A DNA stretch of 64,000 nt from Myrica gale (lineage: Eukaryota; Streptophyta; Magnoliopsida; Fagales; Myricaceae): assembly GCA_963930655.1 (NCBI GenBank), contig OZ005617.1, positions 3,784,501-3,848,500 on the forward strand, in the 5' to 3' direction. Position numbers and translations under genes: made by a program. Each line of letters opens with the position of its first letter. Position 1 is the first letter of the stretch. Below are positions 35,723 to 46,935 of this stretch, one piece after another. Under the pieces are notes generated by a model. That model did no database searches, was not told the DNA's origin, and saw only the letters and a program-made list of their open reading frames with translations.

Positions 35723-36084
35723 TGTTGGGAAAAGCGTCACGAAAATTCAAAGAAAGGAACACTAGATTTACGTGGTTCGGCTCCAATCCGGCCTACGTCC
35801 ACCCCAGAGCAATTTTATTAAGAAAGCCTAAGAAAATTACTCTGCTCGCCCCAATACAATAGTCACACCACCCTCTTTCTCTTCCTCTCTCTCTGCCCAA
35901 TGTACATGCTCTCACGTCCTCACGTGTCTCTTCTCATATAACATAAGCCTCTTATTTATAGGGAAAAATACAAAGAGAAAACCCTAAGAGAATCCTAGAT
36001 AAACTAGAAGTAGGGAGCAAGTAGACTTCCACTACAAGTCTACTTCTATTCCAAGTCTATCTCTTTTGGGTGTGGACCCCAACA
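35723..36084 (-). repeat. Right (5') LTR of the gag-only Copia element
   Basis: It is a 362-bp LTR adjoining the tRNA-Met primer-binding site at 35710-35722 and the TCATC duplication on its outer side. Confidence 0.9.
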
Positions 36085-36089
36085 TCATC

Positions 36090-37984
36090 CACCTCCGACA
36101 AACATTTGAGACTTGTCTACTATTTTTCTTTCTCATTTTGCGTGCTTGAGTTCCTCTGCTTAAGAAATTAAGATGCATGGTCTGCCATTCGGAATTTCTA
36201 GTGGAATGGTGACAAACCATAGAATGAAACTGTTAGTTTTCAAACTGCGGCCTTTGATGGCAAATTCCTCCTTAGCTTTTGCCTATCCAGCATTTTACCT
36301 GTTCCCTCTTCCATATTCCAATCTCTGGTACTGTTTGAATCATTTGATCCTGCGTCAATAAGATAGAGTCGCTATTGCCACTCGCCAAGAACCACTTGCG
36401 TATTACACTATCTGGATCCCGTTTTGAGCTCCAAGAGTTGCTTTGGAACCTTCTACTTCCAGTTGATGTACAACCTTAAAGAGTAACGTAACTGAGCAGA
36501 TTGTGATTTTGAAGGTAGCAGATGAGACGAAAGAGCAGCATTGCGCTATTGGAAGGTCTTAAGCCAAATTCTAAAGGTTTCGTGTGCTTCACTTCCAAGA
36601 AACCATGATAACTTTCATCAGTTAGTTCCTCTGTCATGGCGACTGAGTCACAAAACTGACATGCCAACTTGATGAAATCAAAACTTTTACCGCGCCCTTT
36701 CCTTTGATAGAGAAAGTGGGGATCTTGAATGAACGTATTTAAGCCAGCATCAGTTGATTTTTCCACATAATTCCTCCACTTCTCTTCTTCTCTTCCATTT
36801 AAGACTTAAGCTTTGCTTCCTTATTATATCAATATGTTAATGTCTGCATCCTGACTCAATTAGTTTATTATGCTTTTGGGTATGAGAACAAAAAGTTGGT
36901 ATGTTCTTTCCTTTTATTTCTCTGTATTAAAGGGTACTTTCTGCATATTCTATACAATTAGCTGGCACCAAATTGCAGAACAATTTAGTTAAAAGATAGT
37001 TTGGGAACAGTTTCTAATTAGTGACTGATTTCAGCTGCATTTGATATACTCATGTTTGCCTTTAAGTTGAATATGCACAGATCTCAAAATCGGGGTTTTA
37101 AAGTAGTTGTTATTCTACTTTTTTGTCACTAACTTTTAACTTGCTATGCTAATTTGTGATTCTATTGGTTTTACTCCAATGCATGCGTATGCTTTAGGTG
37201 AGTGCTTTTGTCTCACAGAAACGAGGTTAGGCCCCTTTAAATCATGCCCATGCCCATGCTTCTGAATCTGCTTTTGAATTGAGGCTAAACATTGTGATGT
37301 CCAAGGCTTTTTTGAAGGGACTACTGACTTAAAGCCATTCAGGTTTTGCTGCTTTTTAGTTTGAAGTTATGTCCCTCCAAACCCATTTTGTTGGTTAGTG
37401 TTTAGAATCTGAAAAGAAGTTTGTGCTCTCTCTACTGGCCCATGAAAAAAGCACCTTCTTCTAGCTCTTACCATTCGATCCCATTAGTGGGGTTCACATC
37501 TTATGGTATCTCCATGTGCACGATTAGGAAGTCCGAAGAGAATGGGGCTATTCAAACTGCTGTCGGCCTTTTTGGCTGTTACCCTAGGGTCATTTGCACA
37601 GGTTGTCAAAGTTTGGAATCTGGATGGAAAAACCTGTCCTTGAACAAGGTGTCATCATCGCCAATTACAATCAATTAGTTAAAAGGTGTTCTCCAAGTCC
37701 AACATAAACTTGTATTAGTAGAGGTTGGGAGGTTCCTGATAATGCTGTGGAATGTGGTGGGATGAAACGTTGGCCAATTTTCCAGAAGTACACAGAATTT
37801 CAAACGTCATCGTATTAAACATAACTCATGCTGTTCGTTTTTTATTCTGTTTGGTAATTAGTTTTTTGGTTTTTTTTTAATAAATTTAAGAAACATTCTT
37901 TGTTTTCTTATAGCTTAGAAGAAACTAGAGGAGTTATTTTTTTTTCTTGTTTTCGAAACTGGGTTAGTTTTTAAATTTTTCTAA
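36090..37984. other. Intergenic region, no gene recognised
   Basis: No family match. The minus-strand frame at 36476-36766 (containing KSFDFIKLACQFCDSVAMTE) has balanced amino-acid content and could be an exon remnant, but I cannot name it. The plus-strand frame at 37421-37678 is likewise unidentified. Confidence 0.35.
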
Positions 37985-38360
37985 GGGGAAAATACATTCT
38001 TCACCCACAAACTACCATAATTTTGACATTTTGCACCATAAACTACTAATTTTGATACATTACAAATTATAACTACTAATTTTTGACATTTTGCACCATT
38101 TTTTAAAATTTGAGACTAAAATGATGATAATGCCCTTGACCAATTTTGTATATAGTAAAGATGTTATTGTAAATTTATTAATTTAATAAGGATATTTTTG
38201 TCAAATGGAGGGTGCAAAGTGTCAAAATTTGTAATTTACGGCGCAAAGTGTCTAACATTGTTAGTTTGAGGGTGCAATGTCCTAAAAATGGTAGTTTGAG
38301 GTGCAAAGTGTCAAAACTATGATAATTTATAGGTAAAAAGTGTATTTTTCATAATTTTTT
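37985..38360. mobile_element. MITE with long inverted repeats
   Basis: The left half repeats AAACTAC...TTTTGACATTTTGCACC. The right half carries the inverted counterparts GGTGCAAAGTGTCAAAA and GTAGTTTGAGG in matching order. The ends are about GGAAAATACATTCTTCACCC and GGTAAAAAGTGTATTTTTC. Each arm also holds internal direct copies of the TTTTGACAYTTTGCACC unit. It is non-coding, probably Mutator-derived, with the target duplication not resolved. Confidence 0.65.
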
Positions 38361-39652
38361 AAAGTTAATCGAGCGGGACCCATTTTGGAAGCAGCTGACA
38401 CGACGCTATTGGTCCAGCTATAGTAGTTATTGTCTATTGCTGAAATTACGGGTTAGTTTTCCCTCGCCGACATCCATACTGCACAGGCGCACCAAAAGGG
38501 CCTGTGCAGTACTATGAAACAAGTTCTGTACAAGTGATTGTTTCAAGAGATTAGCAATTTATTCTTCAATGCATAACTTGATATAAGTATAATAACCATT
38601 TTTATTGTATTTAATGTAATTTTTAGGAATTTTAAAAATATAGGTCTTACTAAAAAAACTATTATTTAATTCTTATTAAATATTCTATTTATTGAGAAAA
38701 TTAAATTCTTACTATGCTCTTTAATTTATACGTATAAGGTACTATAGGTATAATTAAAGAATATCTTGATACAACTATATGAAATTAAGAGAATATTGAA
38801 TTATCTGTCAAATTGTCTGAATCGAGCATTAAGTTTTTTTTTCCCTTTAATTACTTAGATAGAAAGTATTTGGTTAATCGCTTGGCTATGTTTGGTTTAT
38901 GTTTTGAGATATGTTTTTGTATTTGTGTTTTTTTTAAAGTAGTCTAGATTCTTTTGGGATTGGTAAAAAATGTGTTAAAAGTTGTAGTTTGTAAAAAGTT
39001 ATCGAGATTAGTAAAAATGTATTGGAATTGATGAAAAAGTGAGAGAAAAACGTTTTGAAAACTTTTTGAAACAGGAAACAATCATAGCCTTAGACTTATA
39101 GCCTTATACTTTCCTGGACAAAGGTGTTTAGATGTGACTTAACCCGAACAAGATACTTAACAAAAAAAGAAGATAAGATAATCTATCTGGGGCCCAGTCT
39201 CGACGCGTGTCGAAGATCCATGCGTCTGGTTATGTCATATCGCACTCCTTAATTAAGGCAGATGCGACTTTCCTCTTATCCGCTCCGTGAGTTCAAAACT
39301 ACAGTTGATTTGATCCTCCTCCCGCCACGTAAACCAGCGGAACAACCGTCAAATCTAACAGCCGTTAGCCTCAGATAGAAAAACTTGCTCTTCGTTGGGT
39401 TTCGGGTCAGTCCAAGCCTGCAGATTCCAATTCACACGCTTTGGACGGTTCGGATTGAATCAAGGAAACGCCTTTCCTGCACTCACTATATACAGACCTC
39501 AGAGAGGGAGAGAGAAAGGAAAAGGAAGAGAAAAGATCCACGCCTGCAGTTTCTTTTGAGTTTCTAGACGTTTCGAAACGTGAAGCGTTAGGTTTTTTGG
39601 ATCAGTGGTGAGCAGATTCTGAAACGGAAGCGTTGCGTTGAGAGAAAAAGCC
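38361..39652. other. Intergenic region and reticulon upstream sequence
   Basis: No other gene is seen. CTATATACAGACC near 39486 is a plausible TATA region, about 165 bases before the reticulon start, followed by a GA-rich leader (39500-39535). Confidence 0.45.
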
Positions 39653-41650
39653 ATGGCGGAGGAGCATAACCACGAGGAGCAGCACCACGAGGAGCATCAC
39701 CACGAGGAATCAAAGGAGCAGCCTTTGATGGATAAGGTATCGGAGAAGATCCATGCCCACGATGATTCGTCGTCGGTTTCAGACCACGAGAAGAAGAACG
39801 ACTCTTCCTCGTCTATCCAGTCCAAGGTTTACCGGCTCTTTGGAAGGGAAAAGCCTGTTCACAAGGTTCTAGGTGGTGGCAAACGTAGGTCAAATTGGTA
39901 TCTTTTTGTTTTATTGATTTCGTTGAGAAATGATATGGAAATGGGAGCTTGAATATGATTAGGTTTACTAAGTTTGCATTGGTTTGTTTCTCTTTCTTTG
40001 TGGTGAAGAAAAGTTCTGTCCGTTTTGCTTCAAATGCTTATTGTAGTTTGTCATTACGATTTGTATGGTTGCTTAGAAAGTCTGGTAGTAGCAGTAGCAG
40101 CAGTCGTGAAATCTAGGATGCCAATATGAGATCCCAATCCGTATGCTTGTCTGTTCTTTCTCCCCCTCTCTCCTTATGCAAACAAGTAATCTTAGTGTAT
40201 TGGGTGAAAGAAATTAACACAGCTCGAGTCAGATTAACCCTAGTTTTTCGCTTGCTTTCTGTCTCGATTGCGCTTTACTCCTCTATCGATTATCATATTA
40301 AGCTGAACGTTTTTTCTTTTGAGGTTTTTCTAAGAGCATTTGGATCCAGATCTGGATTTGCTTCTTTATGGAACTTGAGGTGTCGTCAATCTTTGTTGTT
40401 TGAGAGTCAAGTGGTTGTGTCACTTGTTTGAGAGTCAAGTGGCTCTTAAATGCTATCGATGTGCTTTGCTCTCATAGAAGATTCCCGCTTTTTAGTTAAG
40501 GCTCTAAAACTTTTTAAAGGTTTTTCTGCAACTTAATCATCATCCTACCTGTAGTAATTTCTTCCTCCTTTTTACAAGTAAATAATCATTGGAACTTTAA
40601 GAATGGTCTTCCCTTTTTGTGCAGAACAGTTAAAACACCCTATATTTCAATTGTGAATTATGAAATAGCAAATTCCTTTTCAGCCGTACCTTTAGTGATT
40701 CAATCTTCTTGCTGCAGCGGCCGATGTTTTCTTGTGGAGGGACAAGAAGGTATCAGCCGGAGTACTTGGTGGGGCAACAGCTCTATGGGTTCTGTTTGAA
40801 TTGCATGAATACCATTTACTGACTCTGGTCTGCCACATCTTGATTCTGGCTCTTGCCGTTTTGTTCTTGTGGTCCAGTGCATCCACCTTTATCAACAAGT
40901 AAGAGTCCTCTTATATTTTGGTTTGATTATCTTAATTTCTCCATTGTTAGTTGGTTTGTTTATTCATTGTTTTTGAACATGTAGGAGTCCTCCACGCATT
41001 CCTGAAATCTATATCCCAGAGGAACCTGTTCTACAGATTGCTACTGCTATGAGGATAGAAATCAACCGTGCTTTTGCTCTTCTACGTGATATTGCATCGG
41101 GAAGAGACCTGAAGAAGTTCCTCTCTGTATGTTCATATGCCTATGTGATGTAGTTTCTTCTTGATATTGCCTTATAACGATGTGTTTTGGAGAACTTCAG
41201 GGTGGCTAGATAGTTTTATTGAAGTATATGATGCTTGGTTTAGAATCAATGTAGTTTTAGCTGTCATATTTTCTTATTTATGGTTTGTGTTGATGCTCCA
41301 TATTGGGAATGTTATGATAAATTAGGCGATCGCTGGCTTGTGGGTTTTGTCCATCGTGGGGAACTGGTGCAATTTCTTGACCTTGTTCTACATAGGTAAT
41401 GGAGTTACTGTATGCGCTGTATTTGCTTTCTAACTTGATTAGACTAGCACTTAACACATTGTCTCTGAATTCAATAACAGCTTTCATATTACTGCACACA
41501 TTGCCTGTGCTTTATGAAAAGTACGAGGACCAGGTGGACTCATTTGCAGAGAAAGCACATGCTGAGTTCAAGCTGCAGTGGGCAGTTTTTGATGCAAAGG
41601 TTTTGAGCAAGATTCCTAGGGGGCCATTGAAGGCTAAGAAGAGGGATTAG
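39653..41650 (+). CDS. Reticulon-like protein B (RTNLB), five exons
   Basis: RTNLB proteins are ER membrane proteins that bend tubules through two hydrophobic hairpins. Exons are 39653-39884, 40718-40898, 40985-41126, 41326-41395 and 41481-41650, all with GT-AG borders and compatible phases, giving 264 residues. The start ATG at 39653 has an excellent context (AAGCCATGG). The N-terminus is rich in His and Glu ([17 protein letters not shown]). Next come [20 protein letters not shown] and, across intron 1, [11 protein letters not shown], the standard start of the reticulon domain. The first hairpin falls at about residues 90-135. Exon 3 gives [20 protein letters not shown], and exon 4 begins the second hairpin ([14 protein letters not shown]). 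Exon 5 carries [13 protein letters not shown] and ends KKRD, a basic tail like an ER-retention signal. It is intact and of usual length, closest to RTNLB1/2-type proteins. Confidence 0.95.
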
Positions 41651-42181
41651 TGTCTGGTACTTGTGTTTGAGCAAGATTCAGTGTAACAGATACTTGGTAG
41701 CTGTGTTTTGTGAACGTGTTGTGAAATTTTATCCATGATTGTCAACAACCCGGTTTCTTTTCTTTTAGGGTCTTTGGGTACACAACCAATGCCATGGATT
41801 GATATGGGTTTTTTGCTTTTTGTTTTTGCTTCATATGTGACACATTTTTAATGGGTCAATCTGCTATCAGCGACCTTGTGTTATGTTGCTCCCATACTTA
41901 ATATTACTTAGTGGCCATGTACATTGGATAACTTAATTAATCTAAACGACGTCTTTTTGGTGTTGTAGCTATCTGATTTGCTTTGGTTGCGGATCTTGAT
42001 GATTGTAGCTATTCGGAAGAGGAACTGTAATAGTAGTTCAGTAGTCTTTTTTTTTTCTTGAGTATAGTAGTTCAGAAGTATCATGTTTGCAGTCGGGCCC
42101 CTTTTTTAAAGTTTGGTTATTAAGGCCCGTGGATTCCAGGGTGTGTTTCTGTGGGGGATCATCATACATCAGGGAGATGGA
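41651..42181. other. Reticulon 3' flank, no gene seen
   Basis: This is T-rich 3' untranslated and intergenic sequence running up to the SINE target duplication. Confidence 0.4.
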
Positions 42182-42194
42182 GGGGTGAGTAAAT

Positions 42195-42366
42195 TTTTTT
42201 TTTTTATAAGGTAGAAATCCCCGAAGTCCGACCCGTTTAGCTCAATTTTGAAGTACGAACCATGACTTATTGGATCGACCCTACAATCCAGGGAGCAGAT
42301 AAGTCAAGAACTTGGTACTTCAAGCCCAAGGAGGATGTCCCTCTTAACTACTGAGCTATCGCTCTT
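42195..42366 (-). mobile_element. tRNA-derived SINE
   Basis: On the minus strand it begins AAGAGCGATAGCTCAGTAGT, with a clear pol III A-box, and runs to an A-rich tail (the T run at 42195-42205). It is flanked by an exact 13-bp duplication GGGGTGAGTAAAT (42182-42194 and 42367-42379). The length of about 170 bp and the tail fit plant SINEs. A B-box is less clear (GTTCGTACTTC). The exact duplication suggests a fairly recent insertion. Confidence 0.85.
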
Positions 42367-42607
42367 GGGGTGAGTAAATATTTTGCTAATCAGACTGGTA
42401 AAGCTGGTTGCTGCCCATCTTGCTGAGAAATGGATTGCGCTGTTAGCTGTGCATGGCCTTTTCCAGAGGTGCGTAGTATCTGAGGAAACTTGAGTGAGCG
42501 GATGGACGGCACCTCACAAGAAGTAAACAGTCGTCGTGGATGATCCAATTCTTTCGAGGGTTAGCTTTTATAATGGTCAAATTAAGTAGAAGAGAGGAAA
42601 AGGGGGA

Positions 42608-42627
42608 GGGGGGGGGGGGGGGGGGGG
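42608..42627 (+). repeat. Run of 20 G
   Basis: An uninterrupted poly-G run follows GGGGGAGG. Such tracts can form quadruplexes and are prone to length error in sequencing, so the exact count is uncertain. Confidence 0.9.
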
Positions 42628-43174
42628 TTAGCTTTACTTAGTTTGCGATCGTCCAGTGAATATTTGCCTGTATATGATTAGTTCCTTTCAGCTTTTTAAT
42701 GATGGCTTTAGCTTCCTCCAGTCATTAGACCAACCAAGATGATTTGCTAGTGTTTTCCGTACAAACTTCAGTTAGCCAAAAGTAAAATAATTTATCATAT
42801 CAGATGCTCCGCAAATCCTTTATACTATTTAATATTATTTATGTAAAGTTATCTATCTTATTCAAGTTACATAATGCAATTTGAAATCCACGAGAAATTG
42901 CAGAATATCGTGATCTATTAAATAAGTTTCGTGTCATCTTTTGAAATCGATTATGCTGCCTGTCATACAGAGAATCAAACGCATTCAACAAAGGAGTATT
43001 GTTGGTCTGGATGCTCTTACACCATTGTTGCTTGCTTCAGTTGATGTTACCATGGAGAGGAACATTGAGGTCCAAGGAGATGGCTTGCCAGAAGCATTTC
43101 ATAATTCATGGAAAATGTGAGTCGGGGCTTGAATGAGTAAGATCATTCTTTCAATAGCCCTCTGACGAACCTCA
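42628..43174. other. Intergenic region with one unexplained exon-like stretch
   Basis: At 42970-43120 the plus strand reads open from a CATACAG acceptor-like site. The translation contains RIKRIQQRSIVGLDALTPLL, then ASVDVTMERNIEVQGDG, and ends at a stop. The composition looks like real coding sequence but I do not recognise the family. Confidence 0.35.
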
Positions 43175-45673
43175 TTATAGGAAGTAAAGATAGCTGCTGC
43201 TGCTTTCTCGAACCCCCCTCTCCATACAACTGGTTCCACTGCTGCAACTCACTCATTATTGAACCTTCAGATGCAAAGCTTGCAGCAACCTGCAGCAACA
43301 ATAAATAAGGGGAATAAAAAAAAACCTCAAATCAATCTCATTCCTATAGCTACATCTCGAGTCTCTTCCCTTAGAAAGCACAGCTACCGCCATTCTAAAT
43401 AAAGCTTTCTTTTTCCACAAACAACACACTATAGGCACATGCATCGCGCGCGCACCTGATTCTTTGCCTGCCTCAGGTCTTCCATGTCCAATGGCCTAAG
43501 GTATTACTCTTTCTTCCTGACCTTTATTGTCTGAAGCACTTCCTGAATTCTGCCCTTCGGCAGATTGGACTTCTTTCTGCTCTTCAGCTCTCTGCTTTTT
43601 CGCCTGCTAGAACAGCTCTTAGTAGAATCTACATCAAAATATTCTATGAAGCATCTGGTAAGAGCTCAAAGATGTTACAGCACTTACCAAATCCTTGTCT
43701 CTCTCTTGCTGTCTTAGTTCTCTCACTGGCCGATAAGCAGCCGTCGTGCACAAATTCTGTTCTCAAAGGTAACACCTAGTTAATAACACCTAACTACACA
43801 TTAAAAATCGAAGTGTGTATCAAGTGCAAACCTTCAGATCACTTCCTGTATATCCTTCTGTCATAGTTGCTAGCTCCTTAAAGTCTAGTCCTTCTTCCAC
43901 CTTTTCCTTTGCCAAGAGAGTTCTGAAGATCATTGCCCTGTTCTCAACAGAAGGCAATCCCACCATGATTCTGTTCACCAAAGTTCTCACCGTTATAGGC
44001 AGCAATGACACTCTTAAGAAATTTCCGATTCAGAAGTATGTCTGTTGGTCCATATACTCCAAAACGTTTGCATACAGATAATTTGAAGCATTGGTCATGT
44101 TACTACTTTCACTGGGAAATCAAATATGGAGCAGTTTCCTTGAGACAAGTTGCACGAAAAAAATTCACTAAATTAATTTCAGTATGCCCTTGGTGAGTTG
44201 ATGCACAAAGTTTGCTAAAAAACCAAATGAGGTAAAAATAACATTCAACTATTGATGCACTGTTTAACAACTACTTGTTATTCACTTTCTTGTAGAACCA
44301 AATCCCAATGAAGAATCTTCAATAAATAACTTAGTTTTCTTTCACAAACCTAGATTTGTAGGACTGTTTTGCAGAGCAAGATTACTGATATTAGCAGAAG
44401 CAGAGGCATTCCTACGAAGCTTAGGAGGATAAGGACCTTCAGTTGGCCTGCAATTAGCAAACAAGATACAGTTACAAATATAGAAAAGAGAGAAGAAACT
44501 GACACATTATCTTGCCATGAAATGCGATGGTCCATCCTACGGTACCTTGATCCTATATCGAACCCACTGCTTTGCCTCCGCAATGTACCTGAAACTAAAT
44601 TTTTTGGTGAGAGCTACAGTATAAGGTGAGAATCATAGATTCGTATATGAAAGGTATGAACCAAAATTTTAATTGAGTCCTGTGCGATAGTGTCAGTATA
44701 CATGTGAAAGACCACAATAATATTGTTCCCTAATCTTCTATCCTAGAAACAAAACTTATCAGACCACGCAACTCCAGATGCTAGAACAAATGTTGGGTGA
44801 CTTGGATCTTACATTACAGGATTATAGGCACAACAATGGTTAGTGATCGGACATAATGTATTGCTTCAGCTCAATTCAGTTATTGTGATTGTATTGAACC
44901 ACACACCACCGTTCAAATTGGTTCCATCAGGACAATAGGCAATTCTCCCTTCTCTGTACCTTTGGATTCCTCCCTCACTGGAAGGATTGAAAATGATCCA
45001 AAAAAGCAAGACAATCGCTCCAGGGTTGATTCTGAAGTAGACCTTTTGAAAGACTACAAAACAAAATCATCAATTGTAGAAAATAAAGAGAGGGTGAGGC
45101 AAGTCGAATAGTTAACTCGTCATGCATGCAACTCATATTGGGAAAATGCTCCAAACTTCAATGCTAACGAGTTATGACTGATTCGAAAACCTACGAAACT
45201 CAATTCATGCACCACAGAAGAACACATTGAGAATGAACGAGGCAAAGCTTACAGATTCTTTGTTGGTACTGCCATATTTGCTCTGAATCTGTACAGATCC
45301 AAACATCATAATTATTAGTACAAGAGTTAACTCCAAAGATAACCACAAGTGCATATACTCACCTTCAATGAAAAGTCAGTTACATCTAACAGTAGTAACT
45401 TCGCTTCAAAGAAATGGGCTAAAGCCTTGGCAAGCATTTGCTGGTAAAATTCTTCAAAACAAATATTATCATCATTACTATTGTATGAAAATCTAGAATG
45501 CAGTGACATCTTCATCCACAGCAGGTAAAAGTTATAGTCCAGATAACCAACCGGCAGGTCCTGAGAGCAAAATAGCCCGACTTGCAGGGGAAAGATTTCG
45601 AGTGTACTTGGAAACATCAGCATGCTTCATATGGAAATAGGCCGCGCTTGTTAGCAAGATGCGCGTCTGCTCA
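43175..45673 (-). pseudogene. DAA1-like AAA ATPase, core deleted
   Basis: The parent family (Arabidopsis At1g64110/DAA1 type) has an N-terminal region, a serine-rich linker, an AAA ATPase core and a conserved C-terminus. On the minus strand I see, in order: QTRILLTSAAYFHMKHADVS and SPASRAILLSGPA (45673 to about 45550); YQQMLAKALAHFFEAKLLLL (about 45350-45450); IQSKYGSTNKES (about 45250-45290); SESTLERLSCFFGSFSILPV (about 44940-45050); LRRQSSGFDIGSR (about 44540-44583); PYPPKLRRNASASANISNLA (about 44380-44440); IMVGLPSVENRAMIFRTLLA with GYTGSDLK (about 43830-43970); NLCTTAAYRPVREL (about 43690-43770); LRPLDMEDLRQAKNQ (about 43455-43500); and the last exon 43175-43289 (ASFASEGSIMSELQQWNQLY ... 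LSYFL). The Walker A and B and sensor region, some 400 residues between the linker and IMVGLP, is missing, as is exon 1. It cannot be an active ATPase. Confidence 0.88.
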
Positions 45674-46342
45674 CTGTTATTGGAAGGGGACAAATATGAA
45701 CATCAGAATCAGGGTAATGCAACTGGCGGGACTAGTCTTAACAGTAAGCAAGTCTATCAGAGCATCGAGAATTTGTGTACACGTAAAGCGGACACAGACA
45801 ATATTGTCACTCTTCTGCAGTTCAAAAACTCCCTAGATCTCTGGTGCTCTTTCGATGCCATTCCCATTCATTATAATGATACAAGATTATATGGTATAGT
45901 GAGCTCTTTTGTTGTCATCCTAGAATCAAACGAACAAAAAAAGCGCCAATGCATCTAACAGTTACATTTAATAAGTGAAGCTCGAGTACACACAACGTAG
46001 CAAACGTTGATGAGATCAAGTGAATGGTTGCCAAGAATTAGGGTCCTGTACTCCTGTATGAGCTGTTGTCGACACCACAGCTTGTTTGATGAGATTATTC
46101 TTTTTTTTTTTTTATGTTTGATGAGATTATTCAATCCTAAAAGCTCCTGATAGTATGTACGTCTTCTATCCGTCACGATAGAAATGAATACTACCTTAGT
46201 TTGGAAGATCTATATTCTGCATGCATTTATCATTTATGACGGAACTGGGCCAATAAAATATCTCAATTATTCGATGACATCGTCAAACAGTAATTGACGC
46301 CCCAAAACGTTATCACATCTTTGATGTTTTATGAACCAAATA
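45674..46342. other. Intergenic region upstream of the AAA pseudogene
   Basis: I looked for the missing first exon (hydrophobic glycine/valine-rich start in intact homologues) and did not find it. No other gene is seen. Confidence 0.4.
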
Positions 46343-46935
46343 TGTTAGAAATAAAAAATTTTACTTTCGAGAAATGACACTCAATTGTAAAAAACTCAAT
46401 TGAATTTATAACATCTCATTTATGAAATTAAAAGATTATAAGGGGAGCTTATTTATAAGCCAAAATCTTCCTACACCCCACATTAGTAAGCAATGTGGGA
46501 CTACCACATTTCAACACTCCCCTGCAAACTCAAGGTGGACAAACCGACAAACATTGAGTTTGGAGTTACAAAAAATAATTACAGGCAGAAAAATAAAAAC
46601 AAAGATTGTCGGTACTGAGCCGGATGGTTGCCCCGATACTGAGCTAGGAGGTTGCTGGTACTGAGCCGAGAGAAAGCCGATACTGAGCCGAAAAAGTTGT
46701 CGGTACTGAGCCGGATGGTCGCCAGAAGGTAACTGGACTAAAGCCGAAAACCTCGCTCTGATACCATGTTAGAAATAATTTTTTTTTTTACTTTAGATAA
46801 ATGAGACACCCAATTGTGAAAAATCCAATTGAATTTATTACATCTCATTTATGAAATTAAAATATAACAAGGGGACTTATTTATAAGCTAAAATCTTCCT
46901 ACACCTAAGCAATGTGGGACTACCACATTTCAACA
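46343..46935 (-). mobile_element. TRIM (miniature LTR retrotransposon), copy 2
   Basis: LTRs at 46343-46516 (174 bp) and 46768-46935 (168 bp) run TGTTAGAAATAA to CCACATTTCAACA. The AAATA duplication is exact (46338-46342 and 46936-46940). CGCTCTGATACCA next to the right LTR is the inverted tRNA-Met primer site, so the element reads leftward. CTCCCCTGCAAACTCAAGG at the left LTR is the inverted polypurine tract. The 251-bp interior encodes nothing and holds five copies of a TACTGAGCYR motif. This family differs from the TRIM at 6914-7226. Confidence 0.92.

Larger units (their letters stand above)
33667..36084 (-). mobile_element. Non-autonomous Ty1/Copia element with only gag
   Basis: The left LTR (33667-34024, 358 bp) and right LTR (35723-36084, 362 bp) both run TGTTGGGAAAAGCG to GGACCCCAACA. 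An exact TCATC duplication flanks the element (33662-33666 and 36085-36089). The primer site on the minus strand, TGGTATCGGAGCC, abuts the right LTR, so the element reads leftward; a polypurine tract GGAGGGGGAGATT abuts the left LTR. The interior is only 1.7 kb. It has a leader (about 35200-35720), a Copia gag of UBN2 type (about 34640-35140, with NRKTIGLIRQWIGPEV and LLSSLPDSW) and a CCHC-knuckle region near 34420-34480. Protease, integrase, reverse transcriptase and RNase H are absent. The gag itself carries a few breaks. LTR divergence of about 3 percent suggests an insertion one to a few million years ago. Confidence 0.92.

Noticed and set aside
35240-35740. Arg-rich open frame of 166 codons in the Copia leader
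   Set aside because: It lies in a GC-rich untranslated leader, precedes gag and matches nothing; treated as part of the element.
39638-39652. Upstream extension of the reticulon frame
   Set aside because: It would use TTG; the ATG at 39653 has a strong start context and gives the normal N-terminus.
45555-45600. Walker A motif in ILLSGPAG of the AAA pseudogene
   Set aside because: This is the N-terminal ILLSGPA block of the family, not GPPGTGKT; no P-loop was found between 44011 and 45673.
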